From: an uncultured Collinsella sp.
GTDB lineage: Bacteria; Actinomycetota; Coriobacteriia; Coriobacteriales; Coriobacteriaceae
Reading direction: 5' to 3'
DNA length: 64,000 bases
Assembly (NCBI GenBank): GCA_900542165.1
Contig: UQMM01000007.1
Span: forward strand, 18,024 to 82,023
Shown: piece after piece, positions 34,922 through 43,311 of the stretch
Layout: every line of letters begins with the position of its first letter
How positions within the stretch are numbered: the first letter of the stretch is position 1
Notes under the pieces: generated by a model
Databases searched by the model: none
Told to the model about the DNA's origin: nothing
The model's input: only the letters and a program-made list of their open reading frames with translations
Position numbers and translations under genes: made by a program

Positions 34922-36013
34922 CTAGCGTTTCTTTCCGCGGAAGAAGAAGCCGTGCAGTGACGGCTTGAGGCCGCGGTTGGCGCGATGCTCCTCGACGCGC
35001 TCGTGGATCGAAGCGACGCGCTCGATGACTTCGTCGGGAATCGGCACATCGGGATTCATGTTCTCGACCTGGCTGACCTCGGCGGCGGCGACCTGGTCGA
35101 TAATGGGCACATCGTCGCGCGAGATGACAGGTGTGGCGTCTTCCTTCATCTTGCGATAACGCTGCATCATGTCGGTCTGTAACTGCTGGGCCGAAGGCGG
35201 CGTCCAGATGATGGCGTTGGCGCCGGCGGCGATGGTCTCACGGATGCTCTCGGGCGTCTTGCCGCCCGGCGCGATGAGCGGCAGGTTGGGATAGTGCTCG
35301 CGCAGCTCGCGTAGGACCTGGGGCGTGTTCTTGCCGGCGGCGATGTTGAGAATCTTGGCTCCGGCGCGCACCTTGGCGTGAGCATCGTCGTCGCAGCGAA
35401 CGACCGTGGCGATGACGGGGATGTCGGCGATGTTGGTGATGTGCTCGACCATCTCGGCAGTGGCGGGGGAGTTGACCACACAGCCCGCCGCGCCCTGCAT
35501 CTCGGAGACGGCTGCCATCTGCACGGAGCGCTTACCGGTGGTGGTGCCACCGCCCACGCCTACAAAGACCGGGCACTCGGCGACGGTCAGCAGCGCTTGC
35601 GTAATGGCGGGCTGCGGCGTGAAGGGGTAGACCGCAAAGACGGCATCGGCGTTGGAGTTGCGGATAACCGCGACATCGGTGGTGTAAATGAGCGACTTGA
35701 TGCGGCGGCCAAAGAGCGTGAAGCCGCTGGCCTCCTCGATCTCGTCGGGCATGCGAAGGGCAGCCTTGCGCAGACGTCCGTCGATGGGCAGGGGCTCCAT
35801 GGGGAGCAGTCCGTTGGGGGTCACGGCTACCTGGGGCTCGGTGAACTCGTCTGCGAGCTCGACCTCGGAGAAATCGACCGAGGCGACGATGTCCTCGTGT
35901 ACCTCGGCGGGCACATCGATGGGAGCTTGGTCGTTTGCCGCGGCAGGCGTGTCGAAGGAGCTGGTGCCGACGAAGGCGTCGACGCGCTCATTTAGATCGT
36001 TGAGGGTATCCAT
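34922..36013 (-). CDS. Putative TIM-barrel (aldolase-like) protein, function unknown
   Basis: 363 aa. After a roughly 75-residue acidic N-terminal extension the sequence has the alternating strand-helix pattern of a TIM barrel: AVYPFTPQPAITQALLTVAE, CPVFVGVGGGTTTGKRSVQM, GAAGCVVNSPATAEMVEHI, IPVIATVVRCDDDAHAKVRA, AKILNIAAGKNTPQVLREL, LIAPGGKTPESIRETI and NAIIWTPPS. The last strands (a phosphate-type glycine loop, APGGKT) resemble KDPG aldolase-like enzymes, but the usual catalytic lysine position is not certain. Related Coriobacteriia and Firmicutes proteins are annotated only as hydrolase or uncharacterised. The C-terminus is basic (FFFRGKKR). Monocistronic. Confidence 0.75.
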   Translation of the reverse strand: MDTLNDLNERVDAFVGTSSFDTPAAANDQAPIDVPAEVHEDIVASVDFSEVELADEFTEPQVAVTPNGLLPMEPLPIDGRLRKAALRMPDEIEEASGFTLFGRRIKSLIYTTDVAVIRNSNADAVFAVYPFTPQPAITQALLTVAECPVFVGVGGGTTTGKRSVQMAAVSEMQGAAGCVVNSPATAEMVEHITNIADIPVIATVVRCDDDAHAKVRAGAKILNIAAGKNTPQVLRELREHYPNLPLIAPGGKTPESIRETIAAGANAIIWTPPSAQQLQTDMMQRYRKMKEDATPVISRDDVPIIDQVAAAEVSQVENMNPDVPIPDEVIERVASIHERVEEHRANRGLKPSLHGFFFRGKKR

Positions 36014-36204
36014 GGAGGCTCGATTCTATGTGATGACGGCCGGCGCGATGCAGCCGGAATAGCGAATGCTAAATCGTTTGACGAGTTGATTTTTCCCCGC
36101 TGCGCCATCCGTTAGACCGAAGGGCCGGCGAACGTGAAGGAGCTGTGGTGGCGGGGATCGAGGTGCTATCTTGAAAGTCCCGTTTAAAAGAGAGGTGACG
36201 CGGT

Positions 36205-36375
36205 ATGGAATTGACAGCAATGTTTGGCTCGATTGGCCTGTGTGTGGGCGCAATCGTTGTCGCCGCGGTCATCTACTTTGTGGTCACGGCCATTAAGGGC
36301 AAAAGGGCCGAGCGCAAGGAGCGCGCGATGCTTAAACAGCATCGCGACCAGCAGGGCAGACGCGCACAGAAATAG
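36205..36375 (+). CDS. 56-aa single-pass membrane protein
   Basis: ATG at 36205, TAG at 36373-36375. The protein starts MELTAMFGSIGLCVGAIVVA and has one membrane helix (residues about 8-30), then a strongly basic tail (KGKRAERKERAMLKQHRDQQ). GAGAGG lies eight bases upstream and codon use is like that of the neighbours, so it looks like a true small gene. It fills an otherwise empty gap between two minus-strand genes. Function is unknown; small basic-tailed membrane proteins often modulate larger membrane complexes. Confidence 0.7.
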   Translation: MELTAMFGSIGLCVGAIVVAAVIYFVVTAIKGKRAERKERAMLKQHRDQQGRRAQK

Positions 36376-36399
36376 CTTGTTGAGTTTTGGATCCGTGCG

Positions 36400-37503
36400 C
36401 TAGCTGCGTTTTCGGATCAGGGCAATGTAGAAGCCCTCAAAGTCGCGGCTAGGCGGAATGGTGAGCGTGCCGGGCAGGCCGTTGGCGACGGACGAGACGT
36501 GGCCGGCGGCGATGGCCTCGGTGAGGGCGTTGCACTCGATGCGTGGCTCTTCGCCAGCTTCCTGGGCACGGTGCGCTTCGCTTTCGCTCGGCGTGCTGTC
36601 GAGGGGGATAAGCTCGCAGTCCATGTGCTTGTCGAGGGCCTCTTGCAGGGCGTCCTCGTTTTCCTGCGGCAAGATCGAACAGGTGGAATAGACGAGCGTG
36701 CCGCCCGGTTTGAGGGCACCCATGGCGCGGTCCAGAAGTGCTCGCTGCGAGCGGGCGCACTTGCCGAGCAACTGCTCGGTGAGGCCGCGCAGGCTTTTCT
36801 CGTTGCCGCTGATGACGGTGCCCGCGCCGGTGCAGGGAGCGTCGAGCAGGATGCGGTCGAAGCGGAAGAACTCATCGAGCTCGCGTGCGTCAATGTGCAT
36901 GACGGGCACGTTTTTGGCACCCTGGCGATGGAGGTTGGACTCAAGCTTTTCGGCGCGGGGAATGCTCATCTCGCAGGCCGTGAGGTGTGCCTGGCCCTGG
37001 GTGAGGGCGGCGATCTGCGTCGTCTTGCCGCCAGGGGCTGCGCACATGTCCAGGATGTCCTCGCCTGCCTGGGCGCCCAGGACCAACGGCGGCATCATGG
37101 ACGACAGGCTCTGCAGGTAGATCTTGCCGTCGCGGTAGATGTCGAGGTCCCACAGATCGGAAACCTGGGCCTCGGGCAGGATAAAGGCGTCTGGGTACCA
37201 GGCGACGGGGTTGTGGGCGATGCCGGCTGCATCGAGCGCCGCAGCGATGTCCTCGGCGGTCGCCTTGAGCGTGTTGGCGCGCAGCGTGACCGGGCGTGCG
37301 GCTGCGGCACCGAAGCCCTCGATCATGAGGTGAGCATCGGCGGGCGCATAGGCGCCGGCGACCGTGTCGACCATAAAGCGCGGCAGGTCGGCGGCGCAGG
37401 GAAGGACGGCAAGCTGGTCGGAAAGCTCGGTAGCAGCAAACTGCCTGAGCTTGAGCTCGGCCTTGACCTGCTTTTTCTGCTTACGACGACGCGGCTTGGA
37501 CAT
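36400..37503 (-). CDS. RsmB/NOP-type RNA m5C methyltransferase
   Basis: 367 aa. SAM-dependent cytosine-5 methyltransferase acting on rRNA or tRNA. Motifs in order: a PUA-like N-terminal region, FILPEAQVSDLWDL, the SAM loop DMCAAPGGKT at about 152-161, motif IV DAPCTGAGTV at about 218 (the Cys that releases product) and motif VI YSTCSILPQEN at about 270 (the nucleophile Cys). Both catalytic cysteines are present. It begins with a basic stretch (SKPRRRKQKKQVKAELK). The protein is shorter than E. coli RsmB (about 430 aa) and lacks the NusB-like N-terminal domain, so it is closer to RsmF/YebU-like or Trm4-like members. The exact target base is not predictable. Confidence 0.9.
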   Translation of the reverse strand: MSKPRRRKQKKQVKAELKLRQFAATELSDQLAVLPCAADLPRFMVDTVAGAYAPADAHLMIEGFGAAAARPVTLRANTLKATAEDIAAALDAAGIAHNPVAWYPDAFILPEAQVSDLWDLDIYRDGKIYLQSLSSMMPPLVLGAQAGEDILDMCAAPGGKTTQIAALTQGQAHLTACEMSIPRAEKLESNLHRQGAKNVPVMHIDARELDEFFRFDRILLDAPCTGAGTVISGNEKSLRGLTEQLLGKCARSQRALLDRAMGALKPGGTLVYSTCSILPQENEDALQEALDKHMDCELIPLDSTPSESEAHRAQEAGEEPRIECNALTEAIAAGHVSSVANGLPGTLTIPPSRDFEGFYIALIRKRS

Positions 37504-37522
37504 CCGTCTTTCCTTCCACCTA

Positions 37523-37640
37523 AATGATTATTCTGGGACGGGGATTAAAAAATCATTTAATCCCCGTCCCAGAAAGACTACTTTGCGGCGCCCGGGAATG
37601 ATTTTTTAATCCCCGTCCCAGAATAATCATTCCCGGGCGC
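37523..37640. repeat. Nested palindromic extragenic element
   Basis: A 34-base segment at 37523-37556 (starting aatgattattctgggacggg) recurs as a perfect inverted copy at 37598-37631. The first copy also makes its own hairpin: ctgggacggggattaaa (37533-37549) with tttaatccccgtcccag (37556-37572). The second is wrapped by gcgcccgggaatgatt and aatcattcccgggcgc (about 37588-37640). It fills the gap between two minus-strand genes and is a REP/BIME-like insertion. Confidence 0.8.
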
Positions 37641-37651
37641 GTTGCGGTTGC

Positions 37652-39802
37652 CTAGTACTGGCTCTCGTGCTTGCTGAAGAAGTCGAAGCGCGGGGGCAGC
37701 GGCTTCACGCGGTGCTCGCCGGGCTTCTCGCCCAGGCTCTCCACAAACTCGTCCGTGGAGGCAAAGATGTTGTCCCAGCTAAAGAAGGCGACCGGATCGA
37801 CGTCGAAGTACTCGCAGATGAGCTCGCAGCCGGCCGGGACGATGCCGTGCATCAGGACGGTCGCCACGCGCAGCTCGGTAAAGGCGTCGACCAGGGCCTG
37901 CTTCATGGCGGCGTTTGCCTCGTTACCTTCGAGCTTGTTGGCGGCCTTGGAGGCGTCGCTCCAGCGCTTGTTGGCGGCGCGCAGGTAGTCGTCGCACACG
38001 GCGAGCGCACGGTGCGTCTCGAACTTGTACATGGCCTGCTCAAAGGCAAGGGCGGCCTGCTCGGCGGCCTCGACCACGGTGGCCGAGGCGGCGCCGGCGG
38101 GAATGCAACCGTTGCGATAGGGGCTCTCGTCGCCCTCCTTGACGGCGACGCCGTAGAAGCAGCTGCGGGCCAGGCGGTTGAACACGCCGGTCAAAAGGGC
38201 GCTCTCCTTAAGGGCCGGATCGATGACGCGCTTGTCGTCGCAGGCGCGCACCTCGTTGCCGTCCTTGTCCTTGCCGGTCACGCGCGTGTCATATGCCTTG
38301 GGACTAAAGCTCACCGGCTTCTCGGACAGACCGAGCGACAGCCAATGCGCGCGCATCTGCTCGCAGGTGTAGTGGTTGAGCAGGTCGTCTGCCGGCGGGG
38401 GAGGCGTCTGCGAGGACGAGCTGGCCTTTTTGCCCATGTAGAGCAGGTGGTAGCAGGCACTGACGGTGCTCTGCGTGAGGTTCCAGCCCAGGGCCTCCCA
38501 CATGGCGGTCTGCGCGATGCAGTAGAAGTAGATGTTGTCCTGACCGATGAACTGGTAAATCTGAGCGTCATCCGAGCACCACCAGTCGCGCCAGTCGAGC
38601 GAGCTGTGCTGGTAGGTGGGCGCGGGGACCTGCGTGGAATCGGCGGCGGGCTCGCCCATGAGGGCGGCATCCTGGGCGGCGACGCCCTCGGTCACGCCGG
38701 CGGCCTTGGCATCGCGGGCGAGCACAGTGCGGGTGTAGCTGATGGGCGCCCACAGGCTCTCGGGCCAGCACCAGCAGGTGACGTCGGAAACGCCGTCGAC
38801 CTCGGGCACCGGAACGCCCCAGTCGATGTTACCGGTGATGCGGAAGGGCACGAGCGCCTTGCCACTGCGGAAGCGCACGCCGCCGTTGGCGAGCACCGCG
38901 TGGGCGTCGTCGCGCTCCTTCCAGCTGGGGAAGGTGACGGTAAAGCTGCTCTTGTTGCCCTCGGGTTCTAGCACGGTGTGCTCGGGCAGCTGGTCCTCGA
39001 CGGCGTTGAAGGCCTCGCGGAACTTGTTCTGGATGTAGAGCTGAGCCGGCAGCAGCCACTCCTCCATGGTCTTGGAGACCACGGAACGAACCTGCGGGTT
39101 CTGGGCGAGCTTGGCGGTGTAGGTCTTCATAAAGTCGAGGTAGGCCGGCAGGTCAAAGTAGAGGTTGTCGACCGGGCGCAGCTCGGGCACCTCGCCGGTG
39201 AGCTGGCTCTTGGGCGCGATGAGCTCCTCGGGCTCAAACTGGTGACCCAGGTCGCACTCGTCGGCATAGGCCTTCTCGGACTTGCAGCCCTGGATGGGGC
39301 AGCGGCCGATCACCTGGCGGCCGTTGAGAAACGTGCCGGCCTTGGCGTCGTAGAACTGCAGCGTGGAGCGCTTGGAGATGGTGCCCTGCTCGTGCAGACG
39401 CTCGATAATCTCGGCGGTAACCTCGTTGTGAATCTGCGCAGCCGGCTCAAGGCCCGAGCCGCCGTAGATATCACAGCTGATGTTGTAGTTGTTGAGGGTC
39501 GCGGCCTGGCGGGAGTGATTGGACTCGACATACTCGCCGATGGACTTATCGTAGCCTTCGTTCTCCTTGAGCTTGCGGTAGCTCTCCATGATGGGCGAGC
39601 CATAGCAGTCGGTGCCCGAGGTGAAGATGACGTTCTCGCGGCCCAGACGGTCGCGCAGGAAGCGGGCGAAGAAGTCGGCCGGGACAAAGACGCCGCCAAC
39701 GTGGCCAAAGTGAAGGCCCTTGTTGCCGTAGGGCTCGCCGGCGGTAACGATGGCGCGGCGAGGCCAGCTGGGACGGTCGTTCATGGAGTATTTGGATGCC
39801 AT
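37652..39802 (-). CDS. metG: Class I methionyl-tRNA synthetase-like protein with altered KMSKS loop
   Basis: 716 aa from the ATG at 39802 (GAAGGAG five bases upstream). MetRS features: AGEPYGNKGLHFGHVGG (HIGH-type, about 31-37), a zinc knuckle CPIQGCKS...CDLGHQ in the connective domain, TGNIDWGVPVP, WWCSDDAQIYQFIGQDNIYFY, and a helical anticodon-binding domain after about 500. The KMSKS position reads GKKASSSSQT (about 457-466), so the second lysine, which stabilises the adenylation transition state, is missing; a Ser/Pro-rich insertion follows. There is no C-terminal tRNA-binding EMAP domain. Whether it charges tRNA-Met or has another role depends on whether a second MetRS exists in the genome. 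Confidence 0.85.
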   Translation of the reverse strand: MASKYSMNDRPSWPRRAIVTAGEPYGNKGLHFGHVGGVFVPADFFARFLRDRLGRENVIFTSGTDCYGSPIMESYRKLKENEGYDKSIGEYVESNHSRQAATLNNYNISCDIYGGSGLEPAAQIHNEVTAEIIERLHEQGTISKRSTLQFYDAKAGTFLNGRQVIGRCPIQGCKSEKAYADECDLGHQFEPEELIAPKSQLTGEVPELRPVDNLYFDLPAYLDFMKTYTAKLAQNPQVRSVVSKTMEEWLLPAQLYIQNKFREAFNAVEDQLPEHTVLEPEGNKSSFTVTFPSWKERDDAHAVLANGGVRFRSGKALVPFRITGNIDWGVPVPEVDGVSDVTCWCWPESLWAPISYTRTVLARDAKAAGVTEGVAAQDAALMGEPAADSTQVPAPTYQHSSLDWRDWWCSDDAQIYQFIGQDNIYFYCIAQTAMWEALGWNLTQSTVSACYHLLYMGKKASSSSQTPPPPADDLLNHYTCEQMRAHWLSLGLSEKPVSFSPKAYDTRVTGKDKDGNEVRACDDKRVIDPALKESALLTGVFNRLARSCFYGVAVKEGDESPYRNGCIPAGAASATVVEAAEQAALAFEQAMYKFETHRALAVCDDYLRAANKRWSDASKAANKLEGNEANAAMKQALVDAFTELRVATVLMHGIVPAGCELICEYFDVDPVAFFSWDNIFASTDEFVESLGEKPGEHRVKPLPPRFDFFSKHESQY

Positions 39803-39934
39803 GGGACTCCTTCGCATATGGTGAGAGCGCGGCCGGGCGCAAGGCTCGGCGGCGCGGTGGTCAATTCGTGCATATCGTTCGACATTATCGCACATGCGGA
39901 CGGGTACGTGGCAGGGGCGCTATCCTAAGATGCT

Positions 39935-40501
39935 ATGAATGAGATTTCCAACATACATGCGTTTGAGGACGAGGATTTTCTGCACGCCTGCTTTGTGTGG
40001 GGGATGGCCGTGCTCGGCGCATTTGCCGTGTGCTTGGTGCCGGTGTTTATGCTGATGGGCGGGCCTGCGGACTTGGATGCGGCTGACGCGGGCGGCTGGA
40101 CCATGGTCTTGGGCTGGATAGTCGGCTTGGCTGCGGTTTCGGCGGCGTCATTTGCCGTGCACGAGCTGGTGCACGGTGTGTTTTTTAAGCTGCTGGCGCC
40201 TGCGGGCGCGCAGGTGACCTTTGGGGCGAATCGCGAGACGGCGATGATCTATGCCTGCGCCGAGGGCGTTGTGTATTCGCGCCGGCGGTACATGGCGGTT
40301 TGCCTGGCGCCGACGGTTGTTGTGACGGCGGCGTTTGCCCTGGGGTTTGCGTTTTTGGGCTATCCGCTGCTGTGCTACCTGGCGGCCGGCTTGCATTTGT
40401 CGGGCTGTGTGGGCGACTGGTATTACGTGCGGACCATTTTGCGCGACCGCCGCATTGTCGCCTGCGAGGACACGTCCTTCGGCGTGCGCTTTTTCGGGTG
40501 A
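39935..40501 (+). CDS. DUF3267 membrane metalloprotease-like protein
   Basis: 188 aa with about four membrane helices (LGAFAVCLVPVFMLMG, MVLGWIVGLAAVSAASF, YMAVCLAPTVVVTAAFALGF, LLCYLAAGLHLSGCV). Helix 2 ends in HELVH (76-80), a zincin HExxH motif, and the far side has GDWYYV, where the Asp may be the third ligand. This matches the DUF3267 family, related to site-2-type intramembrane proteases. Substrate is unknown. Its stop is ten bases before queH, so the two are probably co-transcribed. Confidence 0.85.
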   Translation: MNEISNIHAFEDEDFLHACFVWGMAVLGAFAVCLVPVFMLMGGPADLDAADAGGWTMVLGWIVGLAAVSAASFAVHELVHGVFFKLLAPAGAQVTFGANRETAMIYACAEGVVYSRRRYMAVCLAPTVVVTAAFALGFAFLGYPLLCYLAAGLHLSGCVGDWYYVRTILRDRRIVACEDTSFGVRFFG

Positions 40502-40511
40502 GGAGATGTCG

Positions 40512-41087
40512 ATGAAGCCGTTGTTGTTGCACGCCTGCTGTGCGCCGTGCTCTCTTGAGCCGGTCCACCTGCTGCGCGAGGAAGGGTTTGAGCCCACAAT
40601 CTGCTGGACAAACCCCAATATTCAGCCGCACGATGAATGGCAGCGGCGTTTGGACGAGCTGCGCCGGTGGTGTGCCGATGGCGACATCGAGCTTATCGAG
40701 GCGGGGGAGGACCGTGAGCGCTGGGAGGCCGGCGTGGCACCGCTGGGTGCCGATCGGCCCCGTCGCTGTCGTGCGTGCTATGCCCTGCGCTTGGCTGAGG
40801 CGTGCCGCGTGGCCCAGGAGCGTGGGTTTGAGTTTGTGGGTACGACGCTCGCCGTCTCGCCGTATCAGTTGTTCGAAACCTGCAATGATGTGTTGGAGCG
40901 TCTGGCTGCCGCCCGCGGTCTCACTCCGGTGATTCGCGATTTTCGTCCGTATTACCCCGAGGCGACACGCCGTTCGCGCGAGCTGGGCATGTATCGGCAG
41001 AACTACTGTGGTTGCCGCTTCTCGGCTGTCGAGGCGGCCATGGACCGCGCCCGCATCCGCGACGAGCGCAAAGCGTCCAAAAAGTAG
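40512..41087 (+). CDS. queH: Epoxyqueuosine reductase QueH
   Basis: 191 aa from the ATG at 40512; GAGGAG lies six bases upstream, while the ATG at 40506 overlaps that site. QueH reduces epoxyqueuosine to queuosine in tRNA, the last step of the pathway, and is the non-orthologous alternative to QueG. Signature cysteines are present: LHACCAPC at residues 7-13 and the pair in RRCRACYALR, with NYCGC near the C-terminus. These bind a 4Fe-4S cluster and an iron. QueA and Tgt of the same pathway lie downstream on the same strand at 47204 and 52173. Confidence 0.95.
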   Translation: MKPLLLHACCAPCSLEPVHLLREEGFEPTICWTNPNIQPHDEWQRRLDELRRWCADGDIELIEAGEDRERWEAGVAPLGADRPRRCRACYALRLAEACRVAQERGFEFVGTTLAVSPYQLFETCNDVLERLAAARGLTPVIRDFRPYYPEATRRSRELGMYRQNYCGCRFSAVEAAMDRARIRDERKASKK

Positions 41088-41148
41088 TTCATTTTGGGCT
41101 GGGGCTTTGAGCTGTCTGTGCGGTACGGTCGTTTTTGGGAAAGTCGAT

Positions 41149-41805
41149 TTAATTAAGCGTGTGATCGTGGCTCGCTTGATACCAAACGACGACTCCTATG
41201 ATTCTAATCCTCCGTTTGTTAAACATCAGATCCGGACTTGCTGTTGCATATGAATGGGACGACAGTACAATCATGTCGTTTCCTTCTGCAAATCGCCTAA
41301 TTACCGGTGTTTTACCGTCTGCGAGCGCCAATACAGCACAGCCGTTCCAAGGCTTTGCGGTGGTATCGACAAGTAGTAAGCTGCCGGGAGGGTAAATGCG
41401 GGACATTTCGTCACCTTTGATTTTAACGAAAACGCTATGTGGGTGACGCTTGGCTACGTCTACAGGCGCGCAAACATTTTGTTGGCTGTGCGTGATGCGG
41501 CGCTTTTGCGATTCGATATCGATGACGGGAAATGCGCCCTCCATTTCGTGGATAGCAGGGTCTTCGTCGGTGACGATTCTTTTATTTGCGAGCTTTACGG
41601 CCAAACCGTTTTCCTCGCCAACAAGTTCATCGCGGGTGCAACCGAAGAGCGCTTGTAACTTTTCAATATGGCGCTCACGGGGGGCATACCGACTTTTTTC
41701 CCAACGACAAACGGTCTCTTTAGATACCCCCAACATCTCTGCAAGTTGCGCCTGACCAAGATGCTCCATGGTGCGGAGTTTACGAATATTTGCCCCGAAG
41801 CCCAT
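41149..41805 (-). CDS. HTH regulator with a degenerate S24/LexA-type domain
   Basis: 218 aa from the ATG at 41805. The N-terminal Xre helix-turn-helix is clear (IRKLRTMEHLGQAQLAEMLGVSKETVCRWEKSRYAPRERHIEKL). The C-terminal domain follows the LexA/cI peptidase S24 pattern (HSVFVKIKGDEMSRIYPPGSLLLVD...VIRRF...IIGVVVW), but the catalytic serine of GDSM is glutamate (GDEM) and the lysine position is arginine, so it should not cleave itself. It may instead sense a ligand or only dimerise. The start is two bases after the stop of arcA copy 1 on the same strand, so it is co-transcribed with it and probably controls the arginine cluster. Confidence 0.9.
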   Translation of the reverse strand: MGFGANIRKLRTMEHLGQAQLAEMLGVSKETVCRWEKSRYAPRERHIEKLQALFGCTRDELVGEENGLAVKLANKRIVTDEDPAIHEMEGAFPVIDIESQKRRITHSQQNVCAPVDVAKRHPHSVFVKIKGDEMSRIYPPGSLLLVDTTAKPWNGCAVLALADGKTPVIRRFAEGNDMIVLSSHSYATASPDLMFNKRRIRIIGVVVWYQASHDHTLN

Positions 41806-41807
41806 GG

Positions 41808-43058
41808 CTATAGATCCTCTCGCCACAGAGGGAGGCATAGACAGTTTGTGCCACCATAGCCTTTGGTGAGCTCGTCAATGGATAACGGGAATAATTCCAT
41901 TCCTGCTTTCTCAAGCGCTTCGTTGGTCCAAACGTTTTCTTCATATACGCATAGCTTTCCTGGCGAGAGCGCAAGGATAGACGTTGCGTTGTTCCGGCGC
42001 TCTCTTTCGTAGGCGGTTTGATTCCCGCCTCCGCAGTCAATTACTTTTATTGGTTCGCAACAGGCTGCAGAGAGTATTTCCGGAATCGTGCGATCGATAG
42101 GAGTGATCGTAAGGCCCTTTCCGGATCGTTTTAGTTGAATGCTGTATGCATCAACGGCATTGCATATCTCACGATCGATGAGGAACGCGTCGTGATCAAT
42201 TCTACTTATGAACGTATCGAGGTGGATACGCAGCCCGTCAGAGGGGACTCGAATCGCAATTAGCTCGGTAGTCTGGAATTTATTTGAGGTCAGGAGCTCT
42301 TTGGCAAGTGACTCGACGGCGGCGGGTTCAGTTCGGTCAGAGATTCCAACTAATAATGTCTTAGCACTGATAACAAGAATGTCTCCGCCTTCGATATGGT
42401 AACTACTCCTGTTCAAATCACATACCGGGGTTTCTCCCATGATCTTGTGGTGGGTGAATATCTGCCGGTATAAGGCGACCTCACGATCACGCTCAGGCCA
42501 ATACATATGATTTAGGATGATGCCGTCTCCGACTACCACAGCAGGATCACGAGTGAAAAAAAGCGTGTTGAGGGGATTGACCAAGAGCGAGGCGGGGTCA
42601 AATTGCTCGTGCACGAGCGCCCGTAGTGTTTCCGACTGGTTTGAACATAGCTCAGTGTCTCCAAAGCGAATGCCGTTAAGTACTATATTCACCAATTCCT
42701 GGGTGTTCTTAGCGTTCTCAAACAGCTGGGTTATTGTCTCGAGGAACTCTCTGCCTGTTGCCCCACTGCAACGGAGGTAGTCATCAATAAAACATTTAAG
42801 TGATTGGGGCTCAGTTTCAAGTGAGTCTTCGAGAAGGTCCCTAATTTCAATGGTTTCTACGCCATGCTTCTCAAGCAATTGAACCATGGAATCGTGCTCA
42901 TATATTGCTTTGTCGAGGTCAAAACGACCGCTCCATTTTCGCAGGGAGAAAACTTGGCTGAAGTCGGCATCAGGGTAGTTTTGTGTTTCAGTTCCTGGTC
43001 GATGGACAAGTACGGCTTTTAAATGACCGATTTCATTTGTTATGTGTACGCCTTGCAT
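41808..43058 (-). CDS. arcA: Arginine deiminase, divergent copy 1
   Basis: 416 aa. Arginine deiminase converts arginine to citrulline and ammonia. Catalytic residues are kept: FTRDP (Asp), YHIEGGDIL (Glu/His/Asp), HLDTF (His) and the C-terminal nucleophile Cys in GYGGTNCLCLPLWRE, where standard enzymes read GGPRCMSMPLWRE. It is clearly diverged from copy 2 at 44783 (different loop after the RDP motif and at the C-terminus). The N-terminus HITNEIGHLKAVLVHRPG is typical. It is transcribed away from copy 2, together with an Xre-type regulator. The DNA is visibly AT-richer than the flanks, suggesting acquisition. Confidence 0.93.
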   Translation of the reverse strand: MQGVHITNEIGHLKAVLVHRPGTETQNYPDADFSQVFSLRKWSGRFDLDKAIYEHDSMVQLLEKHGVETIEIRDLLEDSLETEPQSLKCFIDDYLRCSGATGREFLETITQLFENAKNTQELVNIVLNGIRFGDTELCSNQSETLRALVHEQFDPASLLVNPLNTLFFTRDPAVVVGDGIILNHMYWPERDREVALYRQIFTHHKIMGETPVCDLNRSSYHIEGGDILVISAKTLLVGISDRTEPAAVESLAKELLTSNKFQTTELIAIRVPSDGLRIHLDTFISRIDHDAFLIDREICNAVDAYSIQLKRSGKGLTITPIDRTIPEILSAACCEPIKVIDCGGGNQTAYERERRNNATSILALSPGKLCVYEENVWTNEALEKAGMELFPLSIDELTKGYGGTNCLCLPLWREDL

Positions 43059-43142
43059 GTCTGTCTCCTGTCCTGCTGGTTTTTATATAAGGCTAAGGCA
43101 GGTTCCTTGTTGTGTTGCGGAAAAGTTAAAAGACGTATGTAA

Positions 43143-43191
43143 TTGATAAATAACATCAATTTTAAATATCAGATTGATTAATAACGTCACT
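43143..43191. promoter_or_regulatory. Tandem operator-like repeats in the divergent arc intergenic region
   Basis: TTGATAAATAACATCAAT (43143-43160) and TTGATTAATAACGTCACT (43174-43191) match at 15 of 18 positions and are 31 bases apart, three helical turns, so a protein could bind both on one face. Each has a TGAT...(A/G)TCA dyad. They lie midway between arcA copy 1 and the antiporter gene and are candidate sites for ArgR or for the linked Xre regulator. Confidence 0.5.
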
Positions 43192-43311
43192 TTAGCTGCC
43201 GTTCATAGGTGAAAAGCGACACGATGGCGATGGTTGGCCGACCACCGCTGAGCAACCTCATACATTTATGGTGCCAGCTGGATAGATGGGAAAAGGAATG
43301 AAGGAGGAGAT

